From NCBI GenBank assembly GCA_027604505.1, contig JADIIX010000042.1:99176-163175 (forward strand): 64,000 nucleotides of DNA. Reading direction: 5' to 3'. Below are positions 11,651 through 23,117 of the stretch, piece by piece. The notes beneath the pieces are model-generated. The model saw only the letters and a list, made by a program, of their open reading frames with translations, was not told where the DNA came from and did not search any database. Each line of letters starts with the position of its first letter. Position 1 is the stretch's first letter. The position numbers were made by a program, and so were the translations under genes. This stretch comes from Gonapodya sp. JEL0774. Lineage: Eukaryota; Monoblepharomycota; Monoblepharidomycetes; Monoblepharidales; Gonapodyaceae.

Positions 11651-12088
11651 GTTGCGTTCACGTTGGAGTCACTAGTCGGGGCCTCGTGGGTTCGTGGTCC
11701 GTGTCGGAAGCGGATAAAATTGGTTGTCCGACCCCAGACGTACAAAACGAGAAGCTGGGGAACAGGTGAAATTGTGCTGCAATTTTCAGAGTATTGGGTA
11801 AGTTCTCAGTAAAAAAATGGCGCTCCACGTTCGGTCAACTCTCTTGGGCTTCTGAATCGATCGGGGCTTCCTCACTCAAAATTAGAAACGTAATAACTCT
11901 TGTGAGATTTAATACATAGAGGTGTGCGTGGAGTGATGGGAGTGGTCTTCGCCACATGTGTGTGCTCTCCAAACCACGAGCTCCCAGTGAGGGCACAAGC
12001 TTTCCCCACCCGATCGTCATTTCTCACGGACTCCGGCTTGAGTCTCTCCAATTTTCTTCATTCTCGATACGTGAATTTTCAATTCTTC

Positions 12089-14502
12089 ATGCCGGCCAAC
12101 TTCAATCCCGGGCTCCAAACAAGATGCCGTGAAGGTGGGACAGATGTTCCATATGAGCGACGCCAGGTGTCCACCAGAGCAGTGGGCTGGATGAAGAAAA
12201 TTGCATCAAATCCGGTTCGGGATGCCTACATGAAGTGAGTGACGGGGAAGTGTTGAAAAATGCCGATAACCCGGCACCTCGGAGCTCACATCGCCGATCG
12301 AACGCTTCTGGGAGGAGCGCAAATATTCTCGCTATTCTCAATGGATTTATATTGATAGTAATGGCAATTTTGTAATAATGCCTGTATCTTCACCCTCAGA
12401 TACATCACGAACCAGTATGACAGAAGGTCCAATCCTAATGGGTGCGTTTTGTTGTGACAAGATTCCACCAGAGACTACTACGAAATGATGCAATTCGCGC
12501 TATTGCCATCCCCTTCGCAGCATTATTTCCCTTGGCGCCGCGGAGAACCGATGTATGTGGGACGAAACCGTCGCCCGATTCGCTCAGCCCGGAACGGTTG
12601 CGATTTCCCGCTCCATGCTTTCGTACGACTTGCCGCAAGGACCAACCAAACTGAGAGAAGTATGCAAGCTTATTCACTCCTTGTCGCCTTCTCCGTCACA
12701 TATCTTTTCGGCAGTGTGATTGACCGCTCCAAACTTTGTCAAACCCAGGCCATCGCTGATGTCTGGAACACTTACATGGGCCCGCTCCTCGTCCCACTTA
12801 CTGCCAATAATGTCACCGTTCAAGCTGGGTGTGGGCAGTCGATCGACGCGTGAGTTCCGTGGTGTGTGAATTATTTCCAACCAAAGTTCACGGTATGCAG
12901 TGCTTGTGCTGATGAGTCCACCTAAGCTAACTTTTGCTCCTTTACACTTAACAATTTTAGTATAATGCAGGTCCTCTGTGACCCAGGGGAGGGCGTGATG
13001 ATTCCCGCACCCTACTACAACGGCTTTGGTATGCGTTCTGCCGCTCACGTCCGTTTCAAAGCCGTGCTCATTTCCCAATGCTTTTCTTCGTCTTTTTTAT
13101 CATGATGATGTGCCTCGTGACAATCTTTGGCCCTGTTTTGTGAACCCAACACCGCCATTTCCCCTTTTCAAAGACGGCGACGCCACAATGGAACCCGGAG
13201 CAATCCTTGTTCCTTGCCCCATGTCACCTCCGTCTTTTCTCTTCGACATCGCCTCCTGTCGGACGTCATATGACGATGCCATTGCGCGAGGAATAACTCC
13301 TAGAGTGTTCTTACTGTGCAACCCATTGAATCCTTTGGGGCGGTGCTACAGCAAGAGCGAATTGATGGAAATAATGGAATTCTGTGGGGAGAAGAAGTTG
13401 GAATTGGTGGTCGATGAGGTGGGCAACACTTGTGCGAACTGTCAGAACTGCACAGTATCGGTAGATTCACAAATGAAAACTCGCAGATCTACGCCCTATC
13501 CTACTTTGGTGATGCCACACCATCCACCTCGTCTGGTTGGAGCACCAAGTCTCGCTCCATTGTTCCTTCCCCCAACTCAAAACCGTCTGTCCTACCAGCG
13601 TATACGTCAATATTTTCAATGAAACCGCCCGCGACGTTACCGGCCACGTCGATCCACGTACTGTGGGGACTCTCTAAAGACTTTGGACTGAATGGTGTCA
13701 GAATGGGAGTGGTTCTGTCTGTGAGTCGAGGACTCGCTGTGTTCGGTGTTTGGCGCGAAGTCACTCGGGAGCGATCATGAAGACCGGGCAGATCCTTGCT
13801 CATCCCGTATCCCATTTTTATATGCCACGCCGCATTCCACGCACCACTCCACTACCTACCTCAGTACTCCGCGCCCGTCCTCAGTGCGCTCTTGTCCATC
13901 GCAATCCAACACAATGTCAGTGTCCCCATGGGCCTTGCTGTAGCGAAGCTCCTCTCGGACAAAGCCTGGGTCGCTTCGCACGTTCCCGAAAACAAGAGGC
14001 GGATCCGGGGCATGTACGAAGTGGTGAAACAGTGGATGGACGCACGAGGTGTCAATTTCTGTGAGGCAAATGCAGGATTTTTCGTATTTGTGGACCTGAG
14101 GAAGTGGACAGAGATGGTGGGAGCGATTAATGGGGGCGTTGGGGAGGCGTTTGTAGTTTTGGATGAAGGGGACGCTGACGATGCAGGCAGGGAAGTGGTG
14201 GGGAAGGTAGATAGGACGGCAGAGTACGATTTGTTCGCCAAGTTCGTTGATGGCGGGGTTTTGTGTGTAAATGGAGGAAGGTGAGGTGCTAGTTCGGATA
14301 TCCCCGTTCTTTTGCGTTTTCACCGATCCCTTCGTTTTCCAACCCTATCGCTTGTAGCTACGGTTGTAGTGAGATCGGCTGGTTCCGTCTTGTCTACACT
14401 GCCGTCGACAGTACGAGTGATCTCCAGCTAGCGCTTTCGAGGTTTGGTAAGGTGCTTGATGATGTAGAGAGTGAGCACATGAACAAGGTTGGGGCACTGT
14501 AG
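12089..14502 (+). CDS. PLP-dependent class I/II aminotransferase, ACC-synthase-like
   Basis: Nine exons (12089-12234, 12400-12441, 12521-12659, 12749-12849, 12961-13028, 13174-13418, 13487-13720, 13865-14280, 14358-14502) give 511 residues. Landmarks: SNPNGIISLGAAENRCMWDE, SYDLPQGPTKLREAIADV, DPGEGVMIPAPYYNGF, LCNPLNPLGR (the NP-x2-NP-x-G loop), VVDEIYALS, the PLP lysine near residue 311 in WGLSKDFGLNGVRMG, and CSEIGWFRLVY at the end. This set is shared by plant ACC synthases and their fungal relatives. Fungal members are often aminotransferases with other substrates, so ACC synthesis is not established. The first exon from ATG 12089 is the least certain part; the rest is fixed by phase. Confidence 0.88.
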
Positions 14503-16125
14503 AATGGTAGTGATGGAAGAGACTTGCGTCCTGTGTCGATGGCACAATGAAGTTCTGATCGGGTCGTTTTTCTTGAACTGTACACATTGTTGAAAAGCAA
14601 ATTTGTCAATCAATATCCCAATATGCGAGAGGGAGCCAGGGAGGTGGAGTGGAGGGGAGTGGTACTTGCTTATACTCGGTCTCTCCCCTTTCATGCTCTA
14701 CTATTTCCTCTATTTCTACACATTTATGATCAAAGTTCACTACTTTTACTCAAACCCTCTGCGGCACCTTCATTGTCCCCCACTCCGTGTGTTTCGTCGC
14801 TTGCAATTCCACTATCCATGTAAACCATATTATTTGTTCCTGAAAATGTTCTTGCTGCATGAAAGCAACAAAGGACATTGATTTGACTCCACTCAATTTC
14901 AGGAGCTGCTTGATATAGTTTTCTGTTCCATTACGTCAGTGCAGTGGTTACCGACGTTCTCACTTCTCACAAACTTCCCATTGCGCTATGAAGAAGTGAT
15001 CACAAGATCCCCTTCTTTGGGACCCACGCAGACAGCGACAAGTGCCTTCATTGGGAAGCCAAGCCTCCTTATCGTCCGGACCATTTGTGAGTTTCTCCGC
15101 GTCCCCCGTATGGAGTCACACAAACAACCTCCCTGAGCGGATGACGCAAGCTGACCCCAGTTCTCTAGGAAATGGGAGTGAACATTTAGATCCCGATTGG
15201 TTTTCAAATACTTTTTGGGCTTCCAAAGTGTTCTGATATGGCGTTTTCTTTGTGGCCCCCCCCCAAACTTGCCATCTCCTTTAGCTGGACAAGTGTGATC
15301 TTAGGTTTTCCCTGCGGCTCCACAGTCGCTTAGTGTGAGAGACGTGTACACGAGTTCCTTCAGACATACATTATTGGTTTTCGGGACAAAACCGTCGGTC
15401 CCACCGCAGACGCTCACTGCTGAGCCGGTTTAATTTGTTTTGTTTCACCTCATTTGCTGTCGGTTATCTGCCGCTTCCATGTCATAATGTGATGTCCTGC
15501 ACTAGAGATTTAGGACGGTAGATACTAGATGTATCGGTAGACAATCATACACGTGTGGCTGCTACGCCTGTATACGCCCTCACATGTGGTCACGCCCCCA
15601 GGACACTGGGTATACCGCCCTCCCCCATCTTCTTTCAGGTGACGACCTCGTCAGTCCAATACACTCGTCCGTAACAGGCAACAAAGCTCTGCCGTAATGT
15701 CGTGCTATGCACAACAGCAAGACGATCATGTTTACCCTACCACAACATACAAGTGTGTAGTTCATGCTGTTGTGGTGTCACGTTCAAAACTCAGTAGAAT
15801 TCTCATCACACACGTGGATATTTAATATCTGACTCATCTGACAACACCTTAAGAGTGCTGCAATACAGTAATCTCATGAGGATGGAGTGCTGGCCTCGGA
15901 GATTCGAATGCCATAATTCCAAAAAATCCTTTCGGTCTGTGCACTATATTCTCCTTCGTCGTGTTACACAACTGTTGCAATGTGTAATGCAGTCAAAAGA
16001 CGTCGCGGCATAATGCTCCACCAAACAAGAATATACAAAATCCTTCCCGTCCTTTCAAACCCGTCGAGTATCGTCCAGAACATGCAAGCTGACCTGTCGC
16101 ACGCCTCGGTTATATCCATTTTCCG
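14503..16125. other. Intergenic, no gene seen
   Basis: Between the convergent aminotransferase and F-box genes I see only short ORFs with no domain, composition or splice pattern suggesting coding. No tRNA cloverleaf or tandem repeat was noticed. Confidence 0.55.
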
Positions 16126-17523
16126 TCATAATCCTCGATGCCAGGCCGAGCCATCATCCGTTACATCCACCCCGTCTACACCTGTTGTCATCTGTTTGCC
16201 CAACTCCTTCCCCCTCCGTTCCATCTCGGGGAGGAACCGACTGCGCCACCACGGGTAGATCTGACGCAGGTCACTATAGTACGATCCCAACGAGAGGTGG
16301 ATGGTGTCGCAGGGTAAAACCTCCACGACCTCGGTCCACATGCGGGCTGCGGACTTCACGACTCGCGATGCACCCTTGTCCTTGAGTCGTTCCACGGTGA
16401 GTGATATGCGAGCGTGCTGGATTTTAGCACAGTGTCCGGTGATGAACCTGACAAAAGCCTTGCACTGTCTCTCCATCACAGACGGAGAGAAAATCGTGCT
16501 GATTCCATAGTGCCAGCCCACGATGCCGATCGATAGGGGGTGCGGGTACTTGTGCTCGATCTGGTTTGTTTCGTCATCTGCAGCAAGGAGCACCCACGTG
16601 AAGTGCAAGAGATCGAATTCTCCGAGGTACTTGAGGTTGGGCAGTGCGGCGAGTACACTGCGGAAAAGTTCCAACACGTGGGTCGGTGTGGGGTCGATGG
16701 ATTCAAAGCCTTTTCCGAGAAGGGAGCCTCGAACAAAGGGCATGCTGAACGAAGTGAGGCGACTCCACTCTGGGAACGAAACGCCTTGTGGAATGGGAGA
16801 CAGGTATGCCGGTTTTCCGTGCAAGTGAACCTCGTGCGCGTGAGGGAAAATCGCGACGGTCGCAGTGATCACGTTCTGGAGGTCGACGACTTCAGACTGG
16901 CAGACGTCAACACGGCGGACAGATGTGCCGAACATCTTGAAAAGTACACAATCCATTGGATCGTCCTTGCGGTGGCAGAGGTTCCACATGCTCAAGATAT
17001 TGTTAATGTCCTCAAAGACGCGAGACGCTCCGAGAGCGAGCACTCGAAGCACCGTGATCAACCAGTATTGCTGTGCCGAGAAATATTTGGTGAATTCTTC
17101 AGAAGGGGGCGAGAGTCCGTCCATCTTTGGCAATGTGAGAGAATGGATCACAGGAATGAGTCCTTTCCTGGCAGGTCCGATCCCCGGATACACTTCAGCG
17201 AATCTCTCCGCGAGATGAGCACGAACCCGCTCTGGTTCGCTCGCTAGCTCCGGGCCGTCGACGCTCATCCGTCCGATGGTGAGCACCTTGTCTCTCTCCT
17301 TGCTCGACATTCGCCTCCCCTCGGAATAGAGCAGACAGGGGTCGTAGGCACCGATACCAACTTCCACAGCCACTCCCAGCATACCTTCATGTCCGATTGC
17401 GAGCTGGACTGCGTCGTGCCAGCGGCGGCAGACGGCTGGGAGAACGGGGAGGAGGGTTGTGACGGGGAGGAGACGGAAAACGTCGACAAGGAGCTCCAGT
17501 GGGAGGTCGTGGATACGGGCCAT
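16126..17523 (-). CDS. F-box protein
   Basis: A single uninterrupted exon of 465 residues. It opens with an F-box: MARIHDLPLELLVDVFRLL, then LPVLPAVCRRWHDAVQLA, which binds Skp1 in SCF ubiquitin ligases. The remainder has scattered Leu-rich segments (for example HVLELFRSVLAALPNLKYLG) but no clear LRR or WD repeats. This pattern is typical of the large, fast-evolving F-box families of agaricomycetes. I chose ATG 17523 because it sits just before the F-box; the reading frame upstream opens only with TTG. The substrate is unknown. Being intronless among intron-rich neighbours is consistent with an expanded family. Confidence 0.85.
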   Translation of the reverse strand: MARIHDLPLELLVDVFRLLPVTTLLPVLPAVCRRWHDAVQLAIGHEGMLGVAVEVGIGAYDPCLLYSEGRRMSSKERDKVLTIGRMSVDGPELASEPERVRAHLAERFAEVYPGIGPARKGLIPVIHSLTLPKMDGLSPPSEEFTKYFSAQQYWLITVLRVLALGASRVFEDINNILSMWNLCHRKDDPMDCVLFKMFGTSVRRVDVCQSEVVDLQNVITATVAIFPHAHEVHLHGKPAYLSPIPQGVSFPEWSRLTSFSMPFVRGSLLGKGFESIDPTPTHVLELFRSVLAALPNLKYLGEFDLLHFTWVLLAADDETNQIEHKYPHPLSIGIVGWHYGISTIFSPSVMERQCKAFVRFITGHCAKIQHARISLTVERLKDKGASRVVKSAARMWTEVVEVLPCDTIHLSLGSYYSDLRQIYPWWRSRFLPEMERRGKELGKQMTTGVDGVDVTDDGSAWHRGL

Positions 17524-18641
17524 GGCACGCAGAGTGGGAAAGAAAATGTCGTGGGCCGCCAAGTGTGTGCTGCAGAAAGAAAACGACTGATGGGTGGACC
17601 TTGGCGGGGAACTTCGTGTCAGTGGTCATGCGCCGATCACTAGGAACCCCTCCAGAACAAAGAACAACCTCCGAATGAAAAAATGAATTACAATAACCGC
17701 AGTCTCCTTGAGTAGGATAAGAGCATAAAGACCACAATTTAATTAAAGCTTACAATGTCTGAATTCCATGGAGCCGGCCAGACACCTAGTAGTATACACC
17801 CCTACGCTCTTGCACAACCTTTCCACCCTCCTGAGTGATTCGGAGAAATGTCCACCAAGAGATGACGCTTAACTTGCAAGGAGGCCCCTCTGCAGACTGT
17901 GCTCACTCGCATTATCGAAACAGGGATGCCGTCGAGCTCATCACTATGTGAGCAAGGCCCGCCCGCGCTGACGAGGAACGAGTAACCACCAAACCCTCGA
18001 TTATCACGGATTTTGAGGGTTACCTATTGGAGATTGGAGTCTTGTGTGGCACTGGTGTGGCCCCGCTCAAGGATTTTGAGAAAGAGTCGACAGTTGCAAC
18101 CCCAGACGGCACGGATTCCACGAGGCACGAACGCCACGACACGGAGGTTACCGTGGTCGGAAGTGGAAGCACAGCATATCAGCAATTTGAAATCCGCGAT
18201 AGAGGATTCAAATGGCAATCCTGGGGCACCCTTTCTAATCCATTGATGGGTACTCTAACAGGGGAAGGACGGGAAAGTCAAGCAGGACGGGAAGTCATTG
18301 CTTTCTTGGGGTATGTACTTGGTCAGAGACAGGAATAAGTGAATGAATTGCATGGTTGGTACTGACAGCGTGGATATCGGATATCTTTTATTAAGCGGAC
18401 TCGATGTAAACGTAGGTTGAATCAGACTGGAAATTGGAAAGCGCAGACTGACTGAGCGACTTCAGCATATCCTCTGAATAGCATCGACCCACCGAGTGTC
18501 GCTACATAAGAAATGTGAAGCAAAAATGTGCAGCTGCGCGAAGGAACATTTCCATGTGGAACGCCGAACTCTGCAAAAGGTTGCTTGTTGCTGTGGCCTA
18601 GTCGTCACTGTGGGTCTGAAAGAGAAGATCCCCACTCGACC
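17524..18641. other. Intergenic between F-box and YVH1-like genes, no gene seen
   Basis: The stretch separates two divergently transcribed genes and so should carry both promoters. A plus-strand ORF at 18027-18338 has no recognisable feature and is probably chance. No RNA gene was recognised. Confidence 0.5.
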
Positions 18642-19712
18642 ATGTCCGCACCGGAATCCAACGTCGATTCCACGGATCCGTCGATTCCCGCTGTGACTGT
18701 CGCTTCCATCAGATGCCGAAAATGTCGCCATGTTCTTCTCAACGCCGACATGTTCGCTCCGAAGGCGACGGTATCGCCAACGACGAACCGTGATCCTGCC
18801 GCAGCTGTCGCGGCCGCCGGTGATTCTCCAGGCGACATAGCGCGTGGTTCTGCGACTGCTCCGTCTCCCAGTACCGCCGCCGCCGCCGCGTCCTCTTCGT
18901 CTTCCACTGGACTCCCCTCACCCCCGCCTTCCACACCGCCTGCCTCCTCCCCATGCGTCCCCCTTCTGGACCACGTTCCCGGATCCCACGACTTCTCCCA
19001 GAAAAACCGCCGTGGTCTCCGGCCTGCCCAGCCGTCTGCCGCATCCTCGTTCCTCTCCACCTCGTGCAACTCGCTCTTCCTTGCCTACGACGTGCCAGAC
19101 CCTGACGCACCCGAGGACACTCCTCAGGATGCCACTCCATCAAGCAGAGCAGATAGTGGTGGAGCTGGCGGTGGTGGCAAAAAGGGCAAGCGCAGCGGCG
19201 GAGGGAAAAAGAAACCATCCCCCGCACCCCTGCCAACCGCCAAACTCCTCTCGGACCTCATACCCTCCCTCCACCCTGCCCAACTCGGGGACCAAGACGG
19301 ACGCATAGACTGCCCTAACCCACGCTGCGCCGCCAAACTCGGCCACTGGACCTGGTCCGGCGCCCAGTGCTCCTGCGGGACATGGGTCACCCCTGGGTTT
19401 GCCGTGCAAAAGGCAAAAGTTGACATCACGTACGGCAGCGGCGTGGGTATGGTCGAAGGGAAAGGATTGAGCTCTCGTGTGGTCGGGGCGAGTGCAGCCG
19501 GCGGTGCGGTTCAAGGCACGGCACCGGGAGGGCTGGTCCGACCCAGAACGTCTGGGTCCGGGCCTGGTGTCGGTGTTGCCCCAGCTGGGTTGGCGGCCCT
19601 ATTGCAGGGCAGGACTATTCTCGGCCCAGCGGGCGGCGTTGATTCTGAGATGGCGGTGGCTCGGCCTGCACCTGGTCCCGTCGCAGGTACCGTCCGTCTT
19701 GGACTTTCGTGA
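18642..19712 (+). CDS. Stand-alone YVH1-type C-terminal zinc-binding domain protein (no phosphatase domain)
   Basis: One exon, 356 residues. It begins at an ATG in good context (accATGtcc). Residues ~20-35 carry a Cys pair, RCRKCRHVLL. After a low-complexity Ala/Ser/Pro block come SHDFSQKN, CNSLFLAYD, a Gly/Lys-rich basic stretch, then DCPNPRCAAKLGHWTW, AQCSCGTWVTPGF and KAKVDI. This is the order and spacing of the zinc-binding half of the dual-specificity phosphatase Yvh1. There is no HCx5R phosphatase motif in this exon, and none was found in the 1.1 kb upstream. In yeast the zinc half alone supports 60S maturation (Mrt4 release), so a ribosome-biogenesis role is a reasonable inference. The tail after the zinc domain is Gly/Pro-rich and unstructured. 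Confidence 0.8.
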   Translation: MSAPESNVDSTDPSIPAVTVASIRCRKCRHVLLNADMFAPKATVSPTTNRDPAAAVAAAGDSPGDIARGSATAPSPSTAAAAASSSSSTGLPSPPPSTPPASSPCVPLLDHVPGSHDFSQKNRRGLRPAQPSAASSFLSTSCNSLFLAYDVPDPDAPEDTPQDATPSSRADSGGAGGGGKKGKRSGGGKKKPSPAPLPTAKLLSDLIPSLHPAQLGDQDGRIDCPNPRCAAKLGHWTWSGAQCSCGTWVTPGFAVQKAKVDITYGSGVGMVEGKGLSSRVVGASAAGGAVQGTAPGGLVRPRTSGSGPGVGVAPAGLAALLQGRTILGPAGGVDSEMAVARPAPGPVAGTVRLGLS

Positions 19713-20164
19713 GGAAGCCGTGCAGAGGTGCGGGCGGGGAAGGTCTGTGATACGGCAGGCCCGGAAGATCCCTTCAAAGTAACCTGGTCGCAAGCTTTCG
19801 TGGAGCTGGTGAGGGTGCCCGCGCTGTGCTCCCTGCATTCAACAAACCATGCGTGGCTGCCGTTTGTTTGAATGAACGGCCGCGACATCATGGTCTTTCG
19901 TTATCCGTTATCCAGGCAGCGGGCTCATGTATGTAATAATGATTGAAGATAAACAATTACATGTGCCGTTCACGTTTACGATACCCTCCATCTTCTCTGT
20001 ATCCAGAACAAATGGCCAACAGTCAACTGGTTGGCCTCCCCAATGCCCGAACCGCGATATCCAATCTTACAAGGTTACATGGTCAAACTACAAAAACCAA
20101 CAGTAATATAGTGCTCGGCACGTTCCTGTTCCCACCGTGCCCAAATCCCGACATCCCGACGGAC

Positions 20165-23117
20165 CTACTCCGTGGGCAACTCGTACGCCTCCAACTCCGG
20201 CACGATCTCGTCCCACAACTTCTGTATGTCGCGGAAATATTTCGCTTGGGCCCTGGCGTGGTCGCCCAGCATGTGCTTGAAGTCGGCCACTTTGAGCGTC
20301 TGGAAGAGGTCAATCTCCCGCGTGAGTGAGGCGGAGAAAGCGCGGCTGATAAGCAGGGATTGTTCGCAGTTTTCCTGGAGCTATTTTCGAATTTGTTTTG
20401 TTTTGTTTTGTTGGCGAGGGTGAAAGGGGGAAATGGGAGGAGGGAGCGGGGAGGATTTTTGTGAATGTCGAACTTGCCGAAATCCCAAAAATCCTTAGCA
20501 CAAATCATCCCAACAGGCTCACCTCCCCCGCTCTCCTTTCCAGCTTTGCAAGCTTCTCCTGCCTCGCAGTCTCGGGGTTCACCCCCCGCACCGCGTCGAT
20601 CTGGTCCTTGATGTACCCTGCGACGCCACCACCTCCTGCACCGCCGCGGTGGCTCAAAAGCCGGTCGCGTTCTGTAATCGTTTGTTGGTAAAAGTCGGAC
20701 AGGTCTTGGTGGTCGAGTTGCTTTTGGTCTCGGAGTTTCAGCGTTTCCTGAACGATGAGGAAAACCGAAACGTTAACACGGACGAGTCAAATATTGAGGT
20801 CAATGAGGACTGAAAGCACAATTGCAAACTCGCCTTTGCTGACTGGCAGTATGCAAGGTATTCATGAACACCTTGCAAGAACTGAGTCTCATCTTTGGTG
20901 ATCTGACGTGAGAGGGAGTGGCAATCAGGACGCCAGTATTCGAAGTTCAACAAGGGGTTTGTTCCAGACAGGGTCATTGTTCAGCTCATTTGTACCCCCA
21001 TGGAACTCCACCTCACCTTCTCTCTTAACCGCTCTGTTGTCCCTTGCACAGCGTGCGCAAATCTTGACATTGGCCCTGTTAGGCCAGTCTCCATCTTACT
21101 CAGCTCCAACATACATAGAGCAAACTCGGCAAGATCGTGGTCGAGATCTATAGGCAGTTGCGAGGATGGTATGTCCCACCAAAGCAGCAGTGATAAGACA
21201 CCTTTGCAGTGAAGTAAAAACGTCAAAACACGCGCGGCACCGCTCACCCTTCTCCGCCTTGGTTATCTTTCCTCCAGCTTTTCCAACGCCACTCATGGCC
21301 TCTTCGAGTCTCGCAATTTGTTCCCCTACTTGAGCGAACCGCTCGTCGCGGGTCCTGAGCTTTGAAAATGCGTTCATGAGGGTATCGGACAGGTTGTCCA
21401 AGACTGCAGCGGAGCCAGTGGGGGGCGATGTGCCGGGAAGCGAAGAGTTGGTAGGAGGTGGAGAGTTCGGGGAACGGGAAAGGGGCTGGAACCGTGATGC
21501 AGGAACAAGGAAATGCACGGGATGAACAATCGCATCGGCAGGGCTGCGGACAAAAGAGCAGCCGCAAATGGTTTGTCGAACATCGTACCTCGTCCTGTTC
21601 AAGAAATCGTTTAAGAGCCTTACTTCGCTGCAAGGTGGGGTGTCGGGCGACTCGCTCAAGGTAGGTTTGCAGAGCACGTCGACGCTCTTCCACGAAATCA
21701 GGATCGAAGCGCGATCCAGTGACGTAAGACTCTTGATAAACAAGAGTGAGCGCACGGGTGAGGTGGGAGGTGGGATTGGGAAAGTGTGAAAGGTTCAGGT
21801 GGGACAAAATGACAATCTTGATATAAATGTCGAACAGAGTTGCCATGATCCATAAAAAATCCGTGTATGTACTTCCTTCACTTCCAAAATAACTCTCTTT
21901 GATTGAACAGTCTGTACCTGCAGCCCTTATTGAATTCAGTATCACAACCCCACCGCGACCTGTTTCACATCTGCGTGTGTCCTCCCAGTAACACCTTCGC
22001 CTCCTTCCATTAACTCACCCAATCTCCTCCTTCCCGGAAGTGGCGGTAAAATGCATGCAGGAGATTCCTCCGCGAGCTCTTTGTGAAGCCACGTGAACTC
22101 ATTGAAGCGACGGCGGACAGATAGTTGGGGGCGGGTGAGAAGGTCGTGTGGAGACTTGGGAGGGAATAAGAGGTTGAGACAACAAAGTATGGAGAAGGAG
22201 GAGGATTGGCAAAGGTGTTGTCACAATCGAATAACCCCCCCTTTGCCGGATGCTCTCCCGAACCTATTCCAGAAGCCAGTTCCAGCAATGTGTGTTCCAT
22301 TGATACTTTCCTCGTCACTCGTTCTTCAACATTTCGATTCCGGTTCCAAAACACCACCTTACTTCTTCTTCCACGCACTCACTTTCGCGGAAACCAAATA
22401 ACTCGTGTGTGCCTCGGTTCCTTCCCCATGCTTTTGGGGATCTGAAACTGTAATTTGGAGCGCCTCATTCGCTACCGTGGCGAAAGACGTCAGCGAGGGC
22501 TGTTTTGGGAGAGCGGACAGGGACGGTGATGACGAGGACGAGAGGAACGTTGCAGTGGGAGGGATGTACACGGCGGGTTGAGCTGGAGAAGGCGTTGGTG
22601 ATAGGCGTGACGAAACAGAGGAGTGGCCGGGCGGAGCTAACAAGTGGGTTCGGAGGTAGGTCAGGCGAATAGCATCGGGGAATCGCGACCCGTTGAATCA
22701 CGATCGCAAACAAGGTTGGGCCAGCCATCCACAAATTATGTCCCGTGAAAAGAACAACGTCGAGGTCATAAGAACAGTTTTGAATACTTAATGGAGACAA
22801 TTTATCCCGAGGTGCTTGTGCAAGTTCGAGATGCATCACTTGGTCACCTCGCCCGCGCTGTTCAGACCGCTTCAAGAACGTATCTACCCACATCCTTGCG
22901 CCAAGGGATCTCTCCCTACAGCTTGTTGTTGCCTCCCACCATGAGCAGATGCCCCGGGCCCGCTCTCTGTCGGCACATCCCACGAAACCGTCGAGAACTG
23001 GGACATGTTTCGGCGTGGAGGAGTGCTCTGTCCAGGCCCGCCTCCGGTCACGGCGCCTGCGCCAAGGAAAAAATCTTCATCGTCGTCGAGTCCCAGTGGT
23101 GTTGGAATATTGCTCAT
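20165..23117 (-). CDS. SNX4: Sorting nexin Snx4/Atg24 (PX-BAR)
   Basis: Nine exons (23117-22940, 22636-22383, 22154-22019, 21731-21589, 21485-21248, 21147-21017, 20902-20834, 20747-20523, 20374-20165) give 527 residues. After a disordered N-terminus comes a PX domain: LQITVSDPQKHGEGTEAHTS, VRRRFNEFTWLHKEL (phosphoinositide-contacting Arg-Arg-Phe), ILPPLPGRRR, then VERVARHP-like TYLERVARHP. The BAR region follows: DTLMNAFSKLRTRDERF, LDHDLAEFALCMLELSK, HEYLAYCQSAK and LKLRDQKQLDHQDL. Snx4 sorts cargo from endosomes and serves selective autophagy. The intron after exon 7 uses a GC donor (AAAG|GCGAGT) with a normal AG acceptor, needed to keep frame. Introns 1-3 are long (240-300 nt), so a missed small exon cannot be excluded. 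Confidence 0.9.

Noticed and set aside
17523-17562. Upstream start for the F-box gene at 17562
   Set aside because: The frame there opens with TTG, not ATG; the ATG at 17523 sits right before the F-box.
18027-18338. 103-residue plus-strand ORF upstream of the YVH1-like gene
   Set aside because: No domain, no splice context, isolated.
18528-18641. N-terminal extension of the YVH1-like protein from ATG 18528
   Set aside because: The extra 38 residues lack any phosphatase motif and the ATG at 18642 has better context.
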